Shown: positions 53,621 to 64,000 of the stretch, in pieces | How the letters are laid out: every line of letters begins with the position of its first letter | How positions within the stretch are numbered: position 1 is the stretch's first letter | Source: an uncultured Bacteroides sp. | GTDB lineage: Bacteria > Bacteroidota > Bacteroidia > Bacteroidales > Bacteroidaceae | Direction: 5' to 3' | NCBI GenBank assembly: GCA_944321495.1 | Contig: CALULP010000040.1 | Span: 1-64,000 of the forward strand | Length of the DNA stretch: 64,000 bases | Made by a program: the position numbers and the translations under genes | Notes under the pieces: generated by a model | Seen by the model: the letters and a program-made list of their open reading frames with translations, nothing else | Database searches by the model: none | Told to the model about the DNA's origin: nothing

Positions 53621-53652
53621 AGGCGATGGGTTTATATACATCGCCTTTTTTA
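53621..53652. terminator. Terminator after the zinc-ribbon gene
   Basis: AGGCGATG (53621-53628) pairs with CATCGCCT (53639-53646), then TTTTTTA. It ends the nif3/zinc-ribbon operon and lies at the 3' end of the convergent gene. Confidence 0.85.
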
Positions 53653-54099
53653 TAGCGCATTATATTCCGGGATGTCCGAAAGGAAAGCATAAGTATTTTG
53701 TTCGTAATTCATTCGGCAGCAATAGTGTTTTATTCCGTTGCTGACTATCAAGTAATCTACCCGCATTACCATGTTATACCGAGTTATCTGGTTGAATACG
53801 GATTGGTTTATGGGGATGTCGGGCGCCTTATATTCAATAATCATCCGTGGGGTAAGATTGCGTCTGTAAAGTACAGTATCACAACGCTTTACTGTCCCAT
53901 TAAGCTTTATCTGGACTTCATTGGCCATAAGTGCAGGCGGATATCCTTTTTGGGCGATTAGAAAATGCACGAAATGTTGGCGCACCCATTCTTCAGGTGT
54001 CAAGGCTACATAACGCCTCCTTAAAACATCAAAAATGATATTTTTCCCCTCTTTCTGTGCAATTTTTATATCAAATGCCGGTAAGTTTAGCGATAACAT
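53650..54099 (-). CDS. Stand-alone HsdR N-terminal-type nuclease-fold protein
   Basis: This 149-aa protein matches the type I restriction enzyme R N-terminal domain (HSDR_N_2), a PD-(D/E)xK nuclease fold. RCDTVLYRRNLTPRMIIEYKAP carries the expected Asp and the E-x-K pair (EYK). It has no helicase or HsdM/HsdS partners in the window, so it is not a restriction system. Such solo proteins are common in Bacteroidetes next to holA, from memory, and may act in DNA repair. It is divergent from holA, with a short shared gap. Confidence 0.85.
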   Translation of the reverse strand: MLSLNLPAFDIKIAQKEGKNIIFDVLRRRYVALTPEEWVRQHFVHFLIAQKGYPPALMANEVQIKLNGTVKRCDTVLYRRNLTPRMIIEYKAPDIPINQSVFNQITRYNMVMRVDYLIVSNGIKHYCCRMNYEQNTYAFLSDIPEYNAL

Positions 54100-54102
54100 T
54101 GC

Positions 54103-54110
54103 TACATTTG
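54103..54110 (+). promoter_or_regulatory. -7 element before holA
   Basis: TACATTTG matches TAnnTTTG, 80 nt before the holA start, at the edge of the divergent nuclease-fold gene. Confidence 0.45.
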
Positions 54111-54190
54111 TAAGTTAAATGAAACCTTTGTCATTCTTATGAAGAATGAAAGGCAAAATTACGGAATTCTTATGAAAATCCAATACTGAT

Positions 54191-55210
54191 ATGGCTCGAC
54201 AGGAACTGACTTGTGATGACATCTTAAAAGAATTGCGTGCCAAACAATTTTATCCCATATATTATTTGATGGGAGAGGAATCTTATTTCATCGATGTGAT
54301 AGCCGACTATATGGCCGACCATATACTTGCCGATGCCGAAAAAGAGTTTAACTTGACTGTCGTATATGGTGCCGATACAGATATTGTTTCTGTCATAAAT
54401 GCAGCTAAAAGATATCCTATGATGGCTGAACATCAGGTTATTATTGTGAAAGAAGCTCAGAATATCCGTAATATGGACGAATTGTTCTTCTATTTGCAGA
54501 AACCTCAGCCGTCTACTATCTTGGTTTTTTGCCACAAACATGGAGTTCTGGACCGGAGAAAAAAACTGGCTACGGAAATAGGGAGAGTGGGTATCCTTTT
54601 TGAGTCTAAAAAATTGAAAGAAAGCCAACTCCCGGCTTTTATCAATATGTATATGAGACGTAAAGGAATAGAAGTGGAACCCAAAGCTACCGCTATGCTC
54701 GCCGATTTCGTCGGAAACGACCTTAGCCGCATGAGTGGTGAATTAGAGAAATTAACCTTAATCCTTCCAAAAAATCAGACACGTATCACTCCAGAACTAA
54801 TAGAGCACAATATCGGGATCAGTAAAGATTATAATAATTTTGAACTTCGTAGTGCCCTTGTTGAAAAGGATGTGCTGAAGGCCAATCGGATAATAAAATA
54901 TTTTGCAGAAAATCCGAAAACAAATCCTATTCAAGTAACTTTATCTTTACTTTTCGGCTTTTTCTCCAATCTTATGTTGGCATATTATGCACCAGAAAAA
55001 TCCGAGCAAGGCATTGCAGCTTTTTTGGGACTTAAAACTCCATGGCAATCGCGTGAATATATGAGCGCCATGAGGCATTATAGTGGGGTAAAGACCATGA
55101 AGATTATAGGGTATATTAGATATGCTGATGCTACGTCCAAGGGAGTCGGAAATTCATCATTGGGTAATGCTGATATTTTGAGAGAATTAATTTTTAAGAT
55201 TCTTCATTAA
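54191..55210 (+). CDS. holA: DNA polymerase III subunit delta
   Basis: HolA is the clamp-loader subunit that opens the sliding clamp. The 339-aa protein has the delta fold: FYPIYYLMGEESYFIDVIADYM near the start, KRYPMMAEHQVIIVKEAQ, STILVFCHKHGVLDRRKKL (no Walker A, as expected) and the helical collar (FELRSALVEKDVLKANRIIKYF...GFFSNLMLAYY). It is followed by an 817-nt gap with no gene. Confidence 0.93.
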   Translation: MARQELTCDDILKELRAKQFYPIYYLMGEESYFIDVIADYMADHILADAEKEFNLTVVYGADTDIVSVINAAKRYPMMAEHQVIIVKEAQNIRNMDELFFYLQKPQPSTILVFCHKHGVLDRRKKLATEIGRVGILFESKKLKESQLPAFINMYMRRKGIEVEPKATAMLADFVGNDLSRMSGELEKLTLILPKNQTRITPELIEHNIGISKDYNNFELRSALVEKDVLKANRIIKYFAENPKTNPIQVTLSLLFGFFSNLMLAYYAPEKSEQGIAAFLGLKTPWQSREYMSAMRHYSGVKTMKIIGYIRYADATSKGVGNSSLGNADILRELIFKILH

Positions 55211-56027
55211 GAAGGTTTGTGTCTTTTCTTTTTTTGCTTCGTTTTCTAGTTTGGGAAATATCCTTCATCTGAAAAAATGGCTTAACCTTTTTAATTTCAA
55301 TGTTATACAATGAAATAAGGCTTCTGAGAATCGAATAAAAATCACCTTGTGCCCATGAGTAGGAAAAAATAGGGCGGATTTCCCGTTTTCATCTTACTAT
55401 TGTTTTTATTCCTCTTTTAGAATCCCTTTTTTCTGTTTCATTTTTTCTATTCAACAGAATATACAAACATATTCTGTTTCATCTTTTTGGAGAATCCGTT
55501 TTTTTATCTGTTTTTAGCATTTACAATTGTATATTTTCGATTGTAACATAATGCAATTGTGTGAATACGTAATAATAATTATTAATATGGTTGCGGTGTT
55601 TACACTTTCAATATCCCAAGTGTAAAACGCATCTGGGTGGCATTAATAATGTAATATGATGTCTTTTGCATATTATATAAGTGTCTATAATATCCTATAT
55701 ATTATTGCGTTATAATAGTTTGTGAGAATATTTATTTATATGCGAGTGGGTTTTAGCGAGTATTCCTGTGAAATACGGCATTATTATTGGATTAAGTGTT
55801 TATAATTACCATATAATCATGTTATTATTTGTATACCATTGAAGTTTTTGTTGCAATAATATGTGGCGAAATTTTATATTTGCATTAATACAGTTGTGAT
55901 GCCCGGAAATAATCGCATACAAGTGTGATGATTAAAATTGTGAATGCTGATTATTTGCATTTGTTATTATTATTATTACCTTTGTCATTTGAAAAGCATG
56001 TCGTACAATTGTAAATTTAAACTATGT
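55211..56027. other. 817-nt AT-rich region between holA and the HTH regulator
   Basis: This is the longest gene-free stretch. It is very AT-rich with no supported frame or RNA gene. It contains the palindrome TACAATTGTA at 55522-55531 and again at 56004-56013, half-related ATGCAATTGT at 55551, and the regulator promoter (55954-55984). It could be a regulatory region, the remnant of a lost gene, or hold an unrecognised small RNA. Confidence 0.5.
55954..55984 (+). promoter_or_regulatory. Promoter of the HTH regulator gene
   Basis: TTTG at 55954-55957 and TACCTTTG at 55977-55984 are spaced 19 bp. Transcription would start near 55991, with the TACAATTGTA palindrome (56004-56013) placed between it and the ATG at 56028, as for an autoregulatory operator. 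Confidence 0.6.
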
Positions 56028-56498
56028 ATGTCAATCAAAGATCGTTTTAAAATGATAATGGAACGTGAAAAACTCACGGCAGGAGCATTTGCCGAAAGTA
56101 TCGGTGTAGCTCAAGCTACTATTTCTCATATCTTGGGCCCACGTAACAAATATCCCAGTATGGAAGTGATTTTAAAATTGCACCAACGCTATACTGATAT
56201 TAATCTGGCATGGCTACTGACGGGCGAAGGAAATATGAGCAATGAATCAAATGAGAGCGGGAATACGGTATTTGAATATCCTCTATTCGCTGAGAATGCA
56301 AAAAATCCGGCTCATGATACAGCTGATGACAAAAAACGCAAGGAAATAGGCTTAGAAACGTCTTCAATCCCTACAAAAGAGGTTGTGAAACAGGAAATTA
56401 TATATAAAGAAAGGCCTCCACGGAAGATAACGGAAATAAGGATATTTTTCGATGACAATACATACGAAACTTTTAAGCCGGAACAGTTAACAAAGTAG
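56028..56498 (+). CDS. Helix-turn-helix XRE-type transcriptional regulator
   Basis: This 156-aa protein starts at the ATG at 56028 (MSIKDRFKMIMEREKLTAGAF). Residues 5-65 form an XRE/Cro HTH (AGAFAESIGVAQATISHILGPRNKYPSMEVILKLHQRY), with INLAWLLTGEGNM as the usual post-HTH segment. The rest is polar and variable, with a hydrophobic beta stretch ITEIRIFFDDNTYETFKPE at the end. It stands before pyrK but has its own promoter and a candidate operator palindrome. The regulated genes are unknown. Confidence 0.88.
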   Translation: MSIKDRFKMIMEREKLTAGAFAESIGVAQATISHILGPRNKYPSMEVILKLHQRYTDINLAWLLTGEGNMSNESNESGNTVFEYPLFAENAKNPAHDTADDKKRKEIGLETSSIPTKEVVKQEIIYKERPPRKITEIRIFFDDNTYETFKPEQLTK

Positions 56499-56519
56499 CA
56501 CTTTGATGGCAGTAAAGTA

Positions 56520-56549
56520 TTGCATTGTTGTGTACAAAGCATTATCTTT
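56520..56549 (+). promoter_or_regulatory. Promoter of pyrK-pyrD
   Basis: TTG at 56520-56522 and TATCTTTG at 56542-56549 are 19 bp apart. The pyrK start at 56582 is 32 nt downstream. No UTP-sensing leader is obvious. Confidence 0.6.
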
Positions 56550-56581
56550 GGCAATCCAAAAAAATAACGGTTCATAAGAAT

Positions 56582-57358
56582 ATGAAAAAATGTGTTTTAG
56601 ACTTAGTGGTGAAAGAGAATATCCGCTTGCATGCACAATATGCATTGCTGAAGTTGGGATATCCTGAGGCACTTCCAGAAATGTTGCCGGGACAATTTGC
56701 CGAAATACGTGTAGACGGTTCTCCTACGACATTTTTACGCCGTCCTATTTCAATAAACTATGTAGATCGTGCAAAGAATGAAGTATGGTTCCTCATTCAG
56801 TTGGTTGGGGATGGGACCAGAAAATTAGGAGCTGCACAAACGGGAGGTATAATTAATGTGGTACTTCCCTTAGGCAATGGTTTTACCATTCCTCAAGAAC
56901 CTTCGGACCGATTGCTTTTGGTTGGCGGAGGTGTTGGTACGGCTCCTCTGTTGTATCTGGGAGAACAACTGGCAAAACAGGGAAGTAAACCTACTTTCCT
57001 GTTGGGAGCAAGAAGCCGGAACGATTTGTTGCAATTAAAGCAATTTGCCCTCTATGGAGAAGTTTATACAACCACAGAAGATGGCAGTATGGGAGAAAAG
57101 GGGTACGTAACCCAGCATACTTTGTTGGATAAAGCCAACTTTGAGAAAATATATGTATGTGGCCCTAAGCCTATGATGATGTCCGTAGCCCGATATGCCA
57201 AAAGTAGGGAGATAGATTGTGAGGTATCACTGGAAAATACAATGGCATGTGGTGTGGGAGCCTGCTTGTGTTGTGTGGAGAATACAATAGAGGGGCATGT
57301 ATGTGTGTGTAAAGAAGGACCGGTTTTTAATATAAATAAGTTGCTATGGCAGATTTAA
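56582..57358 (+). CDS. pyrK: Dihydroorotate dehydrogenase electron-transfer subunit
   Basis: PyrK carries FAD and a 2Fe-2S cluster and passes electrons from dihydroorotate dehydrogenase (class 1B) to NAD+. The 258-aa protein starts at the ATG at 56582. It has the flavin-binding FLRRPISIN, the NAD-binding [11 protein letters not shown] and GARSRNDL motifs, and the C-terminal cysteine cluster [21 protein letters not shown]. It overlaps pyrD by 13 nt, which fits a tightly coupled heterotetramer. Confidence 0.95.
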   Translation: MKKCVLDLVVKENIRLHAQYALLKLGYPEALPEMLPGQFAEIRVDGSPTTFLRRPISINYVDRAKNEVWFLIQLVGDGTRKLGAAQTGGIINVVLPLGNGFTIPQEPSDRLLLVGGGVGTAPLLYLGEQLAKQGSKPTFLLGARSRNDLLQLKQFALYGEVYTTTEDGSMGEKGYVTQHTLLDKANFEKIYVCGPKPMMMSVARYAKSREIDCEVSLENTMACGVGACLCCVENTIEGHVCVCKEGPVFNINKLLWQI

Positions 57359-58257
57359 GTGTAAATATTGGTGAATTACAGATGAAAAACCCTGTAATGA
57401 CCGCATCCGGTACATTCGGGTATGGAGAAGAATATGCAGACTTTGTGGATTTGTCGCGAATAGGCGGTATTATTGTAAAGGGCACTACTCTTCACAAACG
57501 TGAAGGAAATCCCTATCCTCGTATGGCTGAGACTCCTTCAGGAATGTTAAATGCTGTAGGCCTGCAAAATAAAGGAGTTCAGCACTTTGTGGACCATATA
57601 TATCCCCGCATAAAAGACATACAAACCTGTATGATAGTCAATGTATCAGGTTCTACGGTTGATGATTATATGAAAACTGCTGAAATAATCAATGAACTTG
57701 TAAATATTCCTGCCATTGAACTGAATATATCATGCCCTAATGTGAAGCAAGGAGGAATGGCTTTTGGCATAACTCCTCAGGGAGCTGAAGAAGTGGTAAA
57801 AGCTGTGCGGTCGGTCTACAAAAAAACATTGATAGTGAAATTATCGCCTAATGTGACTGATATAGCTGAGATAGCACGTGCTGTGGAAAATGCTGGTGCC
57901 GATAGTGTTTCACTCATCAATACGTTGCTTGGTATGGCTATTGATGCTGAGCGTAGGCGTCCGGTATTGTCTACTGTTACTGGTGGAATGTCGGGAGCGG
58001 CTGTAAAACCTATAGCTTTGCGTATGGTGTGGCAAGTGGCAAAAGCGGTAAAAATACCAGTCATAGGATTGGGAGGAATTATGAACTGGAAAGATGCGGT
58101 AGAGTTTATGTTGGCTGGTGCATCTGCTATCCAGATAGGTACGGCAAACTTTATTGATCCTTGCGTTACCATTAAAGTCATAGATGGGATTAATGATTAT
58201 TTGGATAGGCATGGATTCAAGTCTGTAAAGGAAATAGTGGGTGCGCTTGAGGTATGA
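57346..58257 (+). CDS. pyrD: Dihydroorotate dehydrogenase, class 1B catalytic subunit
   Basis: PyrD oxidises dihydroorotate to orotate in pyrimidine synthesis. The 303-aa TIM-barrel FMN enzyme has [13 protein letters not shown], the catalytic Cys in [11 protein letters not shown] (C130, the class 1B hallmark), [21 protein letters not shown] and GASAIQIGT. The 13-nt overlap with pyrK and the Cys confirm the NAD+-dependent class 1B type. It ends before a terminator shared with trmD. Confidence 0.96.
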   Translation: MADLSVNIGELQMKNPVMTASGTFGYGEEYADFVDLSRIGGIIVKGTTLHKREGNPYPRMAETPSGMLNAVGLQNKGVQHFVDHIYPRIKDIQTCMIVNVSGSTVDDYMKTAEIINELVNIPAIELNISCPNVKQGGMAFGITPQGAEEVVKAVRSVYKKTLIVKLSPNVTDIAEIARAVENAGADSVSLINTLLGMAIDAERRRPVLSTVTGGMSGAAVKPIALRMVWQVAKAVKIPVIGLGGIMNWKDAVEFMLAGASAIQIGTANFIDPCVTIKVIDGINDYLDRHGFKSVKEIVGALEV

Positions 58258-58298
58258 TGAAAAACAAAGTGTCATCATTCGCAGAATAATTCAAAAGG

Positions 58299-58326
58299 AA
58301 TGACATCCCATTTGGATGTCATTTTT
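58299..58326. terminator. Bidirectional terminator between pyrD and trmD
   Basis: AATGACATCC (58299-58308) pairs with GGATGTCATT (58314-58323) and is followed by TTT. It lies between convergent genes. Confidence 0.82.
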
Positions 58327-58348
58327 CTATTTATTTACATCCCGCATT

Positions 58349-59026
58349 TTATTCCCTTAATAAATCCGGGCGTAATTTCCGGGTGCGTTCCAATGACTGT
58401 TGTAGTTCCCATTCTTTAATTTTGGCCTCATGTCCGGAAAGTAAAATATCCGGAACTTTCCATCCTTTATAATCAGCAGGGCGTGTATATACGGGAGCTG
58501 CCAGTAAATTGTCTTGGAAAGAATCGGAAAGAGCAGACTGTTCGTCAGAAATAACTCCGGGAATAATGCGTACAATGGCATCTGCCATAACGGCAGCGGC
58601 AAGTTCTCCTCCGGTCAATACATAATCACCGATGCTTATTTCCTTCGTGATAAGATGTTCCCGTATTCGATAGTCTATCCCTTTGAAATGTCCGCACAAG
58701 ATGATGAGATTTTCAGCTAAAGACAGCGTATTTGCCATAGGCTGATTAAACTGTTCTCCGTCAGGAGTTGTAAAGATTACTTCGTCATACTTACGTTCGG
58801 CTTTCAACGTTTCTATGCATCGTTCGATAGGCTCTATTTTCATCACCATGCCCGCAAAACCTCCGAATGGATAATCGTCTACCCGGCGGTATTTGTCTTT
58901 TGTATAATCACGGAGGTTATGTATGTGGATTTCGGCAAGTCCTTTGTCTTGAGCCCGCTTCATAATAGAACAATTGAAAAAGCCTTCAATCATTTCTGGT
59001 AAAACGGTAATAATATCAATGCGCAT
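58349..59026 (-). CDS. trmD: tRNA (guanine-N1)-methyltransferase TrmD
   Basis: TrmD methylates G37 of tRNAs reading CNN codons and prevents frameshifting. The 225-aa protein starts at the ATG at 59026 ([17 protein letters not shown]). The SPOUT knot motifs are visible: [46 protein letters not shown] and the C-terminal [17 protein letters not shown]. It is divergent from ligA with a short intervening promoter region. Confidence 0.96.
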   Translation of the reverse strand: MRIDIITVLPEMIEGFFNCSIMKRAQDKGLAEIHIHNLRDYTKDKYRRVDDYPFGGFAGMVMKIEPIERCIETLKAERKYDEVIFTTPDGEQFNQPMANTLSLAENLIILCGHFKGIDYRIREHLITKEISIGDYVLTGGELAAAVMADAIVRIIPGVISDEQSALSDSFQDNLLAAPVYTRPADYKGWKVPDILLSGHEAKIKEWELQQSLERTRKLRPDLLRE

Positions 59027-59072
59027 AGCTGTTATTTTTCGGCAAAAATACAAATATTCAAGGATAAACCTG

Positions 59073-61103
<2,031 letters not shown>

Positions 61104-61150
61104 CTTATAACTTTTTGTATTCTTTATGGCGGAAAAATAGAAAAAAGTCG

Positions 61151-61158
61151 TACTTTTG
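61151..61158 (+). promoter_or_regulatory. -7 element before dapA
   Basis: TACTTTTG is a TAnnTTTG match 35 nt before the dapA start at 61194. Confidence 0.5.
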
Positions 61159-61193
61159 CGTGCTATTCACTAACAGATTATTTGTAAATACTC

Positions 61194-62087
61194 ATGATAC
61201 CGGCTAAATTGAAAGGAATGGGGGTGGCATTGATTACTCCATTCAAGGCGGATGAAAGCGTAGATTACAATGCGTTGATGCGCCTGGTAGATTATCAATT
61301 GCAAAATAACACAGATTTTTTGTGTGTATTAGGGACAACTGCTGAAACCCCTACACTGACGGAATACGAAAAACAAAAAATCAAATCAATGGTGATTGAA
61401 CGCGTTAATGGTCGTATCCCTATTTTATTGGGGGTAGGAGGTAATAACACGCGTGCCCTGGTTGAAACGCTTCAAACAGGAGATTTTACGGGAGTGGATG
61501 CCATTCTATCAGTAGTTCCTTACTACAATAAACCCTCACAAGAAGGCATATACCAGCATTATAAAGCACTGGCAGAGGCTACAGATTTACCTTTGGTATT
61601 ATATAATGTACCTGGCAGGACAGGCGTAAATATGAAAGCGGAAACGACTCTTCGTATTGCACGTGATTTTAAAAATGTAATAGCCGTAAAGGAAGCATCG
61701 GGAGATATTACTCAAATGGATGACATCATTAAGAATAAGCCTGAGGGTTTTAACGTTATTTCTGGTGATGACGGCATCACATATCCACTCGTAGCCTTGG
61801 GAGCGGTAGGAGTCATATCAGTTATTGGGAATGCTTTTCCGCGTGAATTCAGCCGGATGGTTCGTTTGGCTCTTCAAGGTGATTATATACATGCGCTCGA
61901 TATACATCATAAATTTGCAGAATTATTTAAACTTCTGTTTGTGGACGGGAACCCGGCAGGTGTGAAAGCCATGTTGCATGCTATGGGCATGATTGAAAAT
62001 AAACTTCGTTTGCCTTTGGTTCCTACGCGGATTACTACATTCGAAGCTATGCGTCGAATCTTGCAAGAATTAAATATTAAATGTTAG
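61194..62087 (+). CDS. dapA: 4-hydroxy-tetrahydrodipicolinate synthase
   Basis: DapA condenses pyruvate with aspartate semialdehyde, the first committed step of lysine and diaminopimelate synthesis. The 297-aa TIM-barrel aldolase has the substrate-binding LGTTAETPTL, YYNKPSQEG, LYNVPGRTG (Tyr137) and the Schiff-base Lys in AVKEASGD (K166). It is monocistronic, ending at a hairpin with a TTCG loop before the tRNA genes. Confidence 0.96.
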   Translation: MIPAKLKGMGVALITPFKADESVDYNALMRLVDYQLQNNTDFLCVLGTTAETPTLTEYEKQKIKSMVIERVNGRIPILLGVGGNNTRALVETLQTGDFTGVDAILSVVPYYNKPSQEGIYQHYKALAEATDLPLVLYNVPGRTGVNMKAETTLRIARDFKNVIAVKEASGDITQMDDIIKNKPEGFNVISGDDGITYPLVALGAVGVISVIGNAFPREFSRMVRLALQGDYIHALDIHHKFAELFKLLFVDGNPAGVKAMLHAMGMIENKLRLPLVPTRITTFEAMRRILQELNIKC

Positions 62088-62101
62088 ATAGATAGAAAAC
62101 G

Positions 62102-62129
62102 AAAAAAGTCCCCTTCGAGGGGACTTTTT
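62102..62129. terminator. Terminator between dapA and the tRNA-Arg genes
   Basis: AAAAAGTCCCC (62103-62113) pairs with the complementary GGGGACTTTTT (62119-62129) around a short TTCGA loop. It serves dapA on the plus strand and the tRNA-Arg genes on the minus strand. Confidence 0.9.
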
Positions 62130-62133
62130 CATG

Positions 62134-62207
62134 TGATCGCGACAGGATTCAAACCTGTAACCGGCTGATCCGTAGTCAGCTACTCTATTCAGTTGAGCTA
62201 CGCGACC
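62134..62207 (-). tRNA. tRNA-Arg (ACG anticodon), first gene by plus-strand position
   Basis: The minus strand folds into a cloverleaf: acceptor GGTCGCG/CGCGATC, D arm with GCTC, anticodon stem GCTGA/TCAGC around loop CTACGGA (anticodon ACG, read as ICG after deamination), T stem ACAGG/CCTGT. The discriminator is A; CCA is not encoded. It lies 14 nt from a second tRNA-Arg with the same anticodon loop. Confidence 0.93.
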
Positions 62208-62221
62208 ATTTTATTTCATTG

Positions 62222-62295
62222 TGACTCCTACAGGATTCAAACCTGTAACCTTTTGATCCGTAGTCAAATGCTCTATTCAGTTGAGCTAAGGAGCC
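62222..62295 (-). tRNA. tRNA-Arg (ACG anticodon), second gene
   Basis: Minus strand: acceptor GGCTCCT with AGGAGTC (one G-T pair), anticodon stem TTTGA/TCAAA around the same loop CTACGGA (ACG), T arm ACAGG/CCTGT. The discriminator is A and CCA is not encoded. The T arm and anticodon loop are shared with the neighbour, but the acceptor and anticodon stems differ. Both are probably transcribed from the box at 62313-62320. Confidence 0.9.
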
Positions 62296-62312
62296 TTTTG
62301 TTTAACCGGGTG

Positions 62313-62320
62313 CAAAGATA
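62313..62320 (-). promoter_or_regulatory. -7 element of the tRNA-Arg pair
   Basis: CAAAGATA on the plus strand reads TATCTTTG on the minus strand, 17 nt upstream of the second tRNA-Arg. Confidence 0.55.
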
Positions 62321-62368
62321 CGTCCTTTTTCTGAATCTGCAAATAAAATCCGATGTTTTTCTGAAAAA

Positions 62369-64000
62369 TTATTCAATAAACCGGTAATTGAGGAGTTGCC
62401 ATCCGATAGTCAAACCTACGTTCCATTCTCTTTTCGGTGAACTATAATGGTTGACATATGCTGCCACAGACCCAAAAGGCAATTGACAGACTAAAGATAC
62501 TTCTCCCATATATTCTACACGAGAGAATGCTTTGCCATAATAGGCTTCTCCTTGACTATTCCGCTTGATCGGGAAAATGGGGACGAATCCATATAATTCT
62601 GAGCGAAGGTGGAACATGTCGTTTATAACATAAATCGGCTTTATGCCTGCTGCCATATACTGATTGGCTCGGAATGCTTCGTTATACATAAGCTTGCTGT
62701 GTGGTGTTGGGGAGAAGTCACTTGCCTGCATCATGGTCGCGGTATAATTCTGCGAAAAGTTTTTTGATGAATATAATGCTTCCGCCAGCCATCCCAAAAC
62801 GAAATGAGGTGACATGGTATGATAAGCCTCTTTTATATAAGAGATTTGCAGCCATGCTATATTATTTTTTTCGGAATTGTATATTGTTGTGGGATCTGGA
62901 TTTCCGGGAGTGAATTTCTCGTATCCGGTATAAATCTGGGCCACCAATTTTTCCCAATAACCGCGTGTGGCATATTGGCGAGCATTTAATGTATTGCCAT
63001 AAAAGCCGATAGAACCTCCAAACAATTTATATGAACTACGGTCGGAGCGATCATTATCAAAATCTATGATATTAGACTGGAAATAGCTGTCCTCTAAATT
63101 CCCGAAACCGAGCCCGAATTCAGCCCTACGGTTACTTAGAAAGGGCAACGCGACCATAAGTTTCACAAAACGTTCGTCTTTGGAGTTGAATGATGGACGG
63201 TCGTTCCTGGAGAACAGCTTGTCTTTCTTGAAATAATCAAAAGTACTGAATGATGCGATGAAACGATATGAAGTTGGGATGCGTGTGGGTAAATCGAAAC
63301 GTGCCATAAGCTGTGCGTTATTATAAATTTTGCCTATTTGCCCGTCAATAGAAATACCTTTAGCATAATAATTCAAATTTTGATAACCAATTCCTAAATA
63401 GATTTGGTTAGAACTTGTTGTAGAAACGTTCCCTCCAATACGTACTGAAAAGTTGTCTTCTATTTTAACTTTCAAATGTAATTCATACAGATTATTCAAA
63501 GGGTCATATACAGCATGTGGCACAATTTCCGAAATCATGTCATCTGCCAGCAACCGGAAATAACCTCGTTTTAGGTCTTCATATGTAAAGATGTCTTCAT
63601 CTTCCCCATGAAATTCTTTTTTTATGTATGCTTGTTGTTGTGCATTGGCACCTTCTATATAAATATCGCGAAAATACAGAGGAGGAAGATTATTTTGGAA
63701 TACCATTCTACGCTGAGATATCTGATTTACGTCGACTCTTCGCGAAATACGATGTTTGATAGAATCCATCATGCTTATGGTGCGGTTATATCCTATATCG
63801 TGCAATTCATCTAATCGGTCAAAATCCAGCAAGTTGACATCATTATATTTGAACGTCAGCAAAATGCCGGCTGAATCAGAAATGGAATAATCCGTTTTCT
63901 GCATAATCATGTTTTCCAACTGGCTCATCAAATTTCCTTCTTGAGGTTTTCGTGGATTTGCTGCTACTACACTACCGATGATTATGTCAGGATGAAAGTC
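62369..64000 (-). CDS. Patatin-like phospholipase with C-terminal outer-membrane barrel (partial)
   Basis: The open frame runs off the right edge, so the N-terminal part is missing; 543 codons are present. The first visible residues (DFHPDIIIGSVVAANP) match the end of a patatin domain. About 120 residues on is a POTRA-like segment (FRDIYIEGANAQQQAYIKKEFHGEDEDIFTYEDLKRGYFRLLADD), and from about 175 to the end there are alternating beta strands (FSVRIGGNVSTTSSNQIYLG...VGLTIGWQLLNYRFIE) typical of an Omp85/BamA-like barrel. Proteins of this layout are patatin-Omp85 fusions that act at the outer membrane, probably as lipases. The gene is upstream of the tRNA-Arg pair. Confidence 0.85.
   Translation of the reverse strand, partial: DFHPDIIIGSVVAANPRKPQEGNLMSQLENMIMQKTDYSISDSAGILLTFKYNDVNLLDFDRLDELHDIGYNRTISMMDSIKHRISRRVDVNQISQRRMVFQNNLPPLYFRDIYIEGANAQQQAYIKKEFHGEDEDIFTYEDLKRGYFRLLADDMISEIVPHAVYDPLNNLYELHLKVKIEDNFSVRIGGNVSTTSSNQIYLGIGYQNLNYYAKGISIDGQIGKIYNNAQLMARFDLPTRIPTSYRFIASFSTFDYFKKDKLFSRNDRPSFNSKDERFVKLMVALPFLSNRRAEFGLGFGNLEDSYFQSNIIDFDNDRSDRSSYKLFGGSIGFYGNTLNARQYATRGYWEKLVAQIYTGYEKFTPGNPDPTTIYNSEKNNIAWLQISYIKEAYHTMSPHFVLGWLAEALYSSKNFSQNYTATMMQASDFSPTPHSKLMYNEAFRANQYMAAGIKPIYVINDMFHLRSELYGFVPIFPIKRNSQGEAYYGKAFSRVEYMGEVSLVCQLPFGSVAAYVNHYSSPKREWNVGLTIGWQLLNYRFIE

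Noticed and set aside
53650..54099. Complete type I restriction system
   Set aside because: No helicase, HsdM or HsdS gene is nearby; only the N-terminal nuclease fold is present.
55211..56027. Replication origin in the AT-rich gap
   Set aside because: No cluster of DnaA boxes (TTATCCACA) and no dnaA or dnaN gene is present.

Overview
The window comes from a Bacteroidales chromosome, most likely Bacteroides or Phocaeicola. The evidence is a serine palmitoyltransferase of the gut-Bacteroides type, a seven-gene rseC-rnfBCDGEA cluster, DUF3078, DUF4923 and GGGtGRT family proteins, a DPP5-like S9 peptidase, weak Shine-Dalgarno sequences, and many promoters with the Bacteroidetes -7 element TAnnTTTG. 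Most of it is ordinary core genome: 56 protein genes called intact, one truncated gene and one gene cut by the right edge, plus three tRNA genes. The left 6.5 kb is accessory.

Layout. About 1-6,545 is an accessory island. It may start at an insertion-sequence end and carries a metallophosphoesterase, a uracil-DNA-glycosylase-like protein, a GNAT acetyltransferase fused to an AAA ATPase, an N-terminally truncated DprA-like gene, an unknown protein, and an RtcB RNA ligase overlapping peptide release factor H (an RNA/ribosome repair pair). It ends at a 29-bp inverted repeat that overlaps the stop codon of cobC. From 6,541 to 9,444 is the lower cobalamin pathway (cobU-cobT-cobS-cobC, minus strand), then tRNA-Gly(CCC). 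From 9.8 to 22 kb are housekeeping genes: a carboxypeptidase-regulatory-domain envelope protein, an SpoU-type methyltransferase, ispE, dnaB, a DPP5-like peptidase, a MATE transporter, yidC and pyrG. From 22.2 to 29.5 kb are a DUF3078 protein and the Rnf electron-transport operon.

From 30.0 to 32.3 kb is a three-gene operon (GNAT-like, IbrA-like PP-loop protein, IbrB-like ParB-fold protein). From 32.3 to 46.5 kb are engB, the GGGtGRT/Fe-S scaffold pair, rfbC-ugd, a DEAD-box helicase, serB, a redoxin-like protein, a GH13 amylase, and the divergent sphingolipid pair spt/lipid kinase. From 46.6 to 64 kb are aspS, gtrA, the agmatine-to-putrescine genes aguA/aguB, nif3, a zinc-ribbon coiled-coil protein, holA, an HTH regulator, pyrK-pyrD, trmD, ligA, dapA, two tRNA-Arg(ACG) genes, and a patatin/outer-membrane barrel protein cut by the window edge.

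The least explained signal is in the gaps between genes. Six intergenic tandem arrays, belonging to four unrelated sequence families, all have a period of exactly 22 bp and mostly palindromic or near-palindromic units. One family occurs twice in the same orientation and another twice in opposite orientations. The other main point of interest is the RtcB-PrfH island with its GNAT-AAA fusion and truncated DprA-like neighbour.
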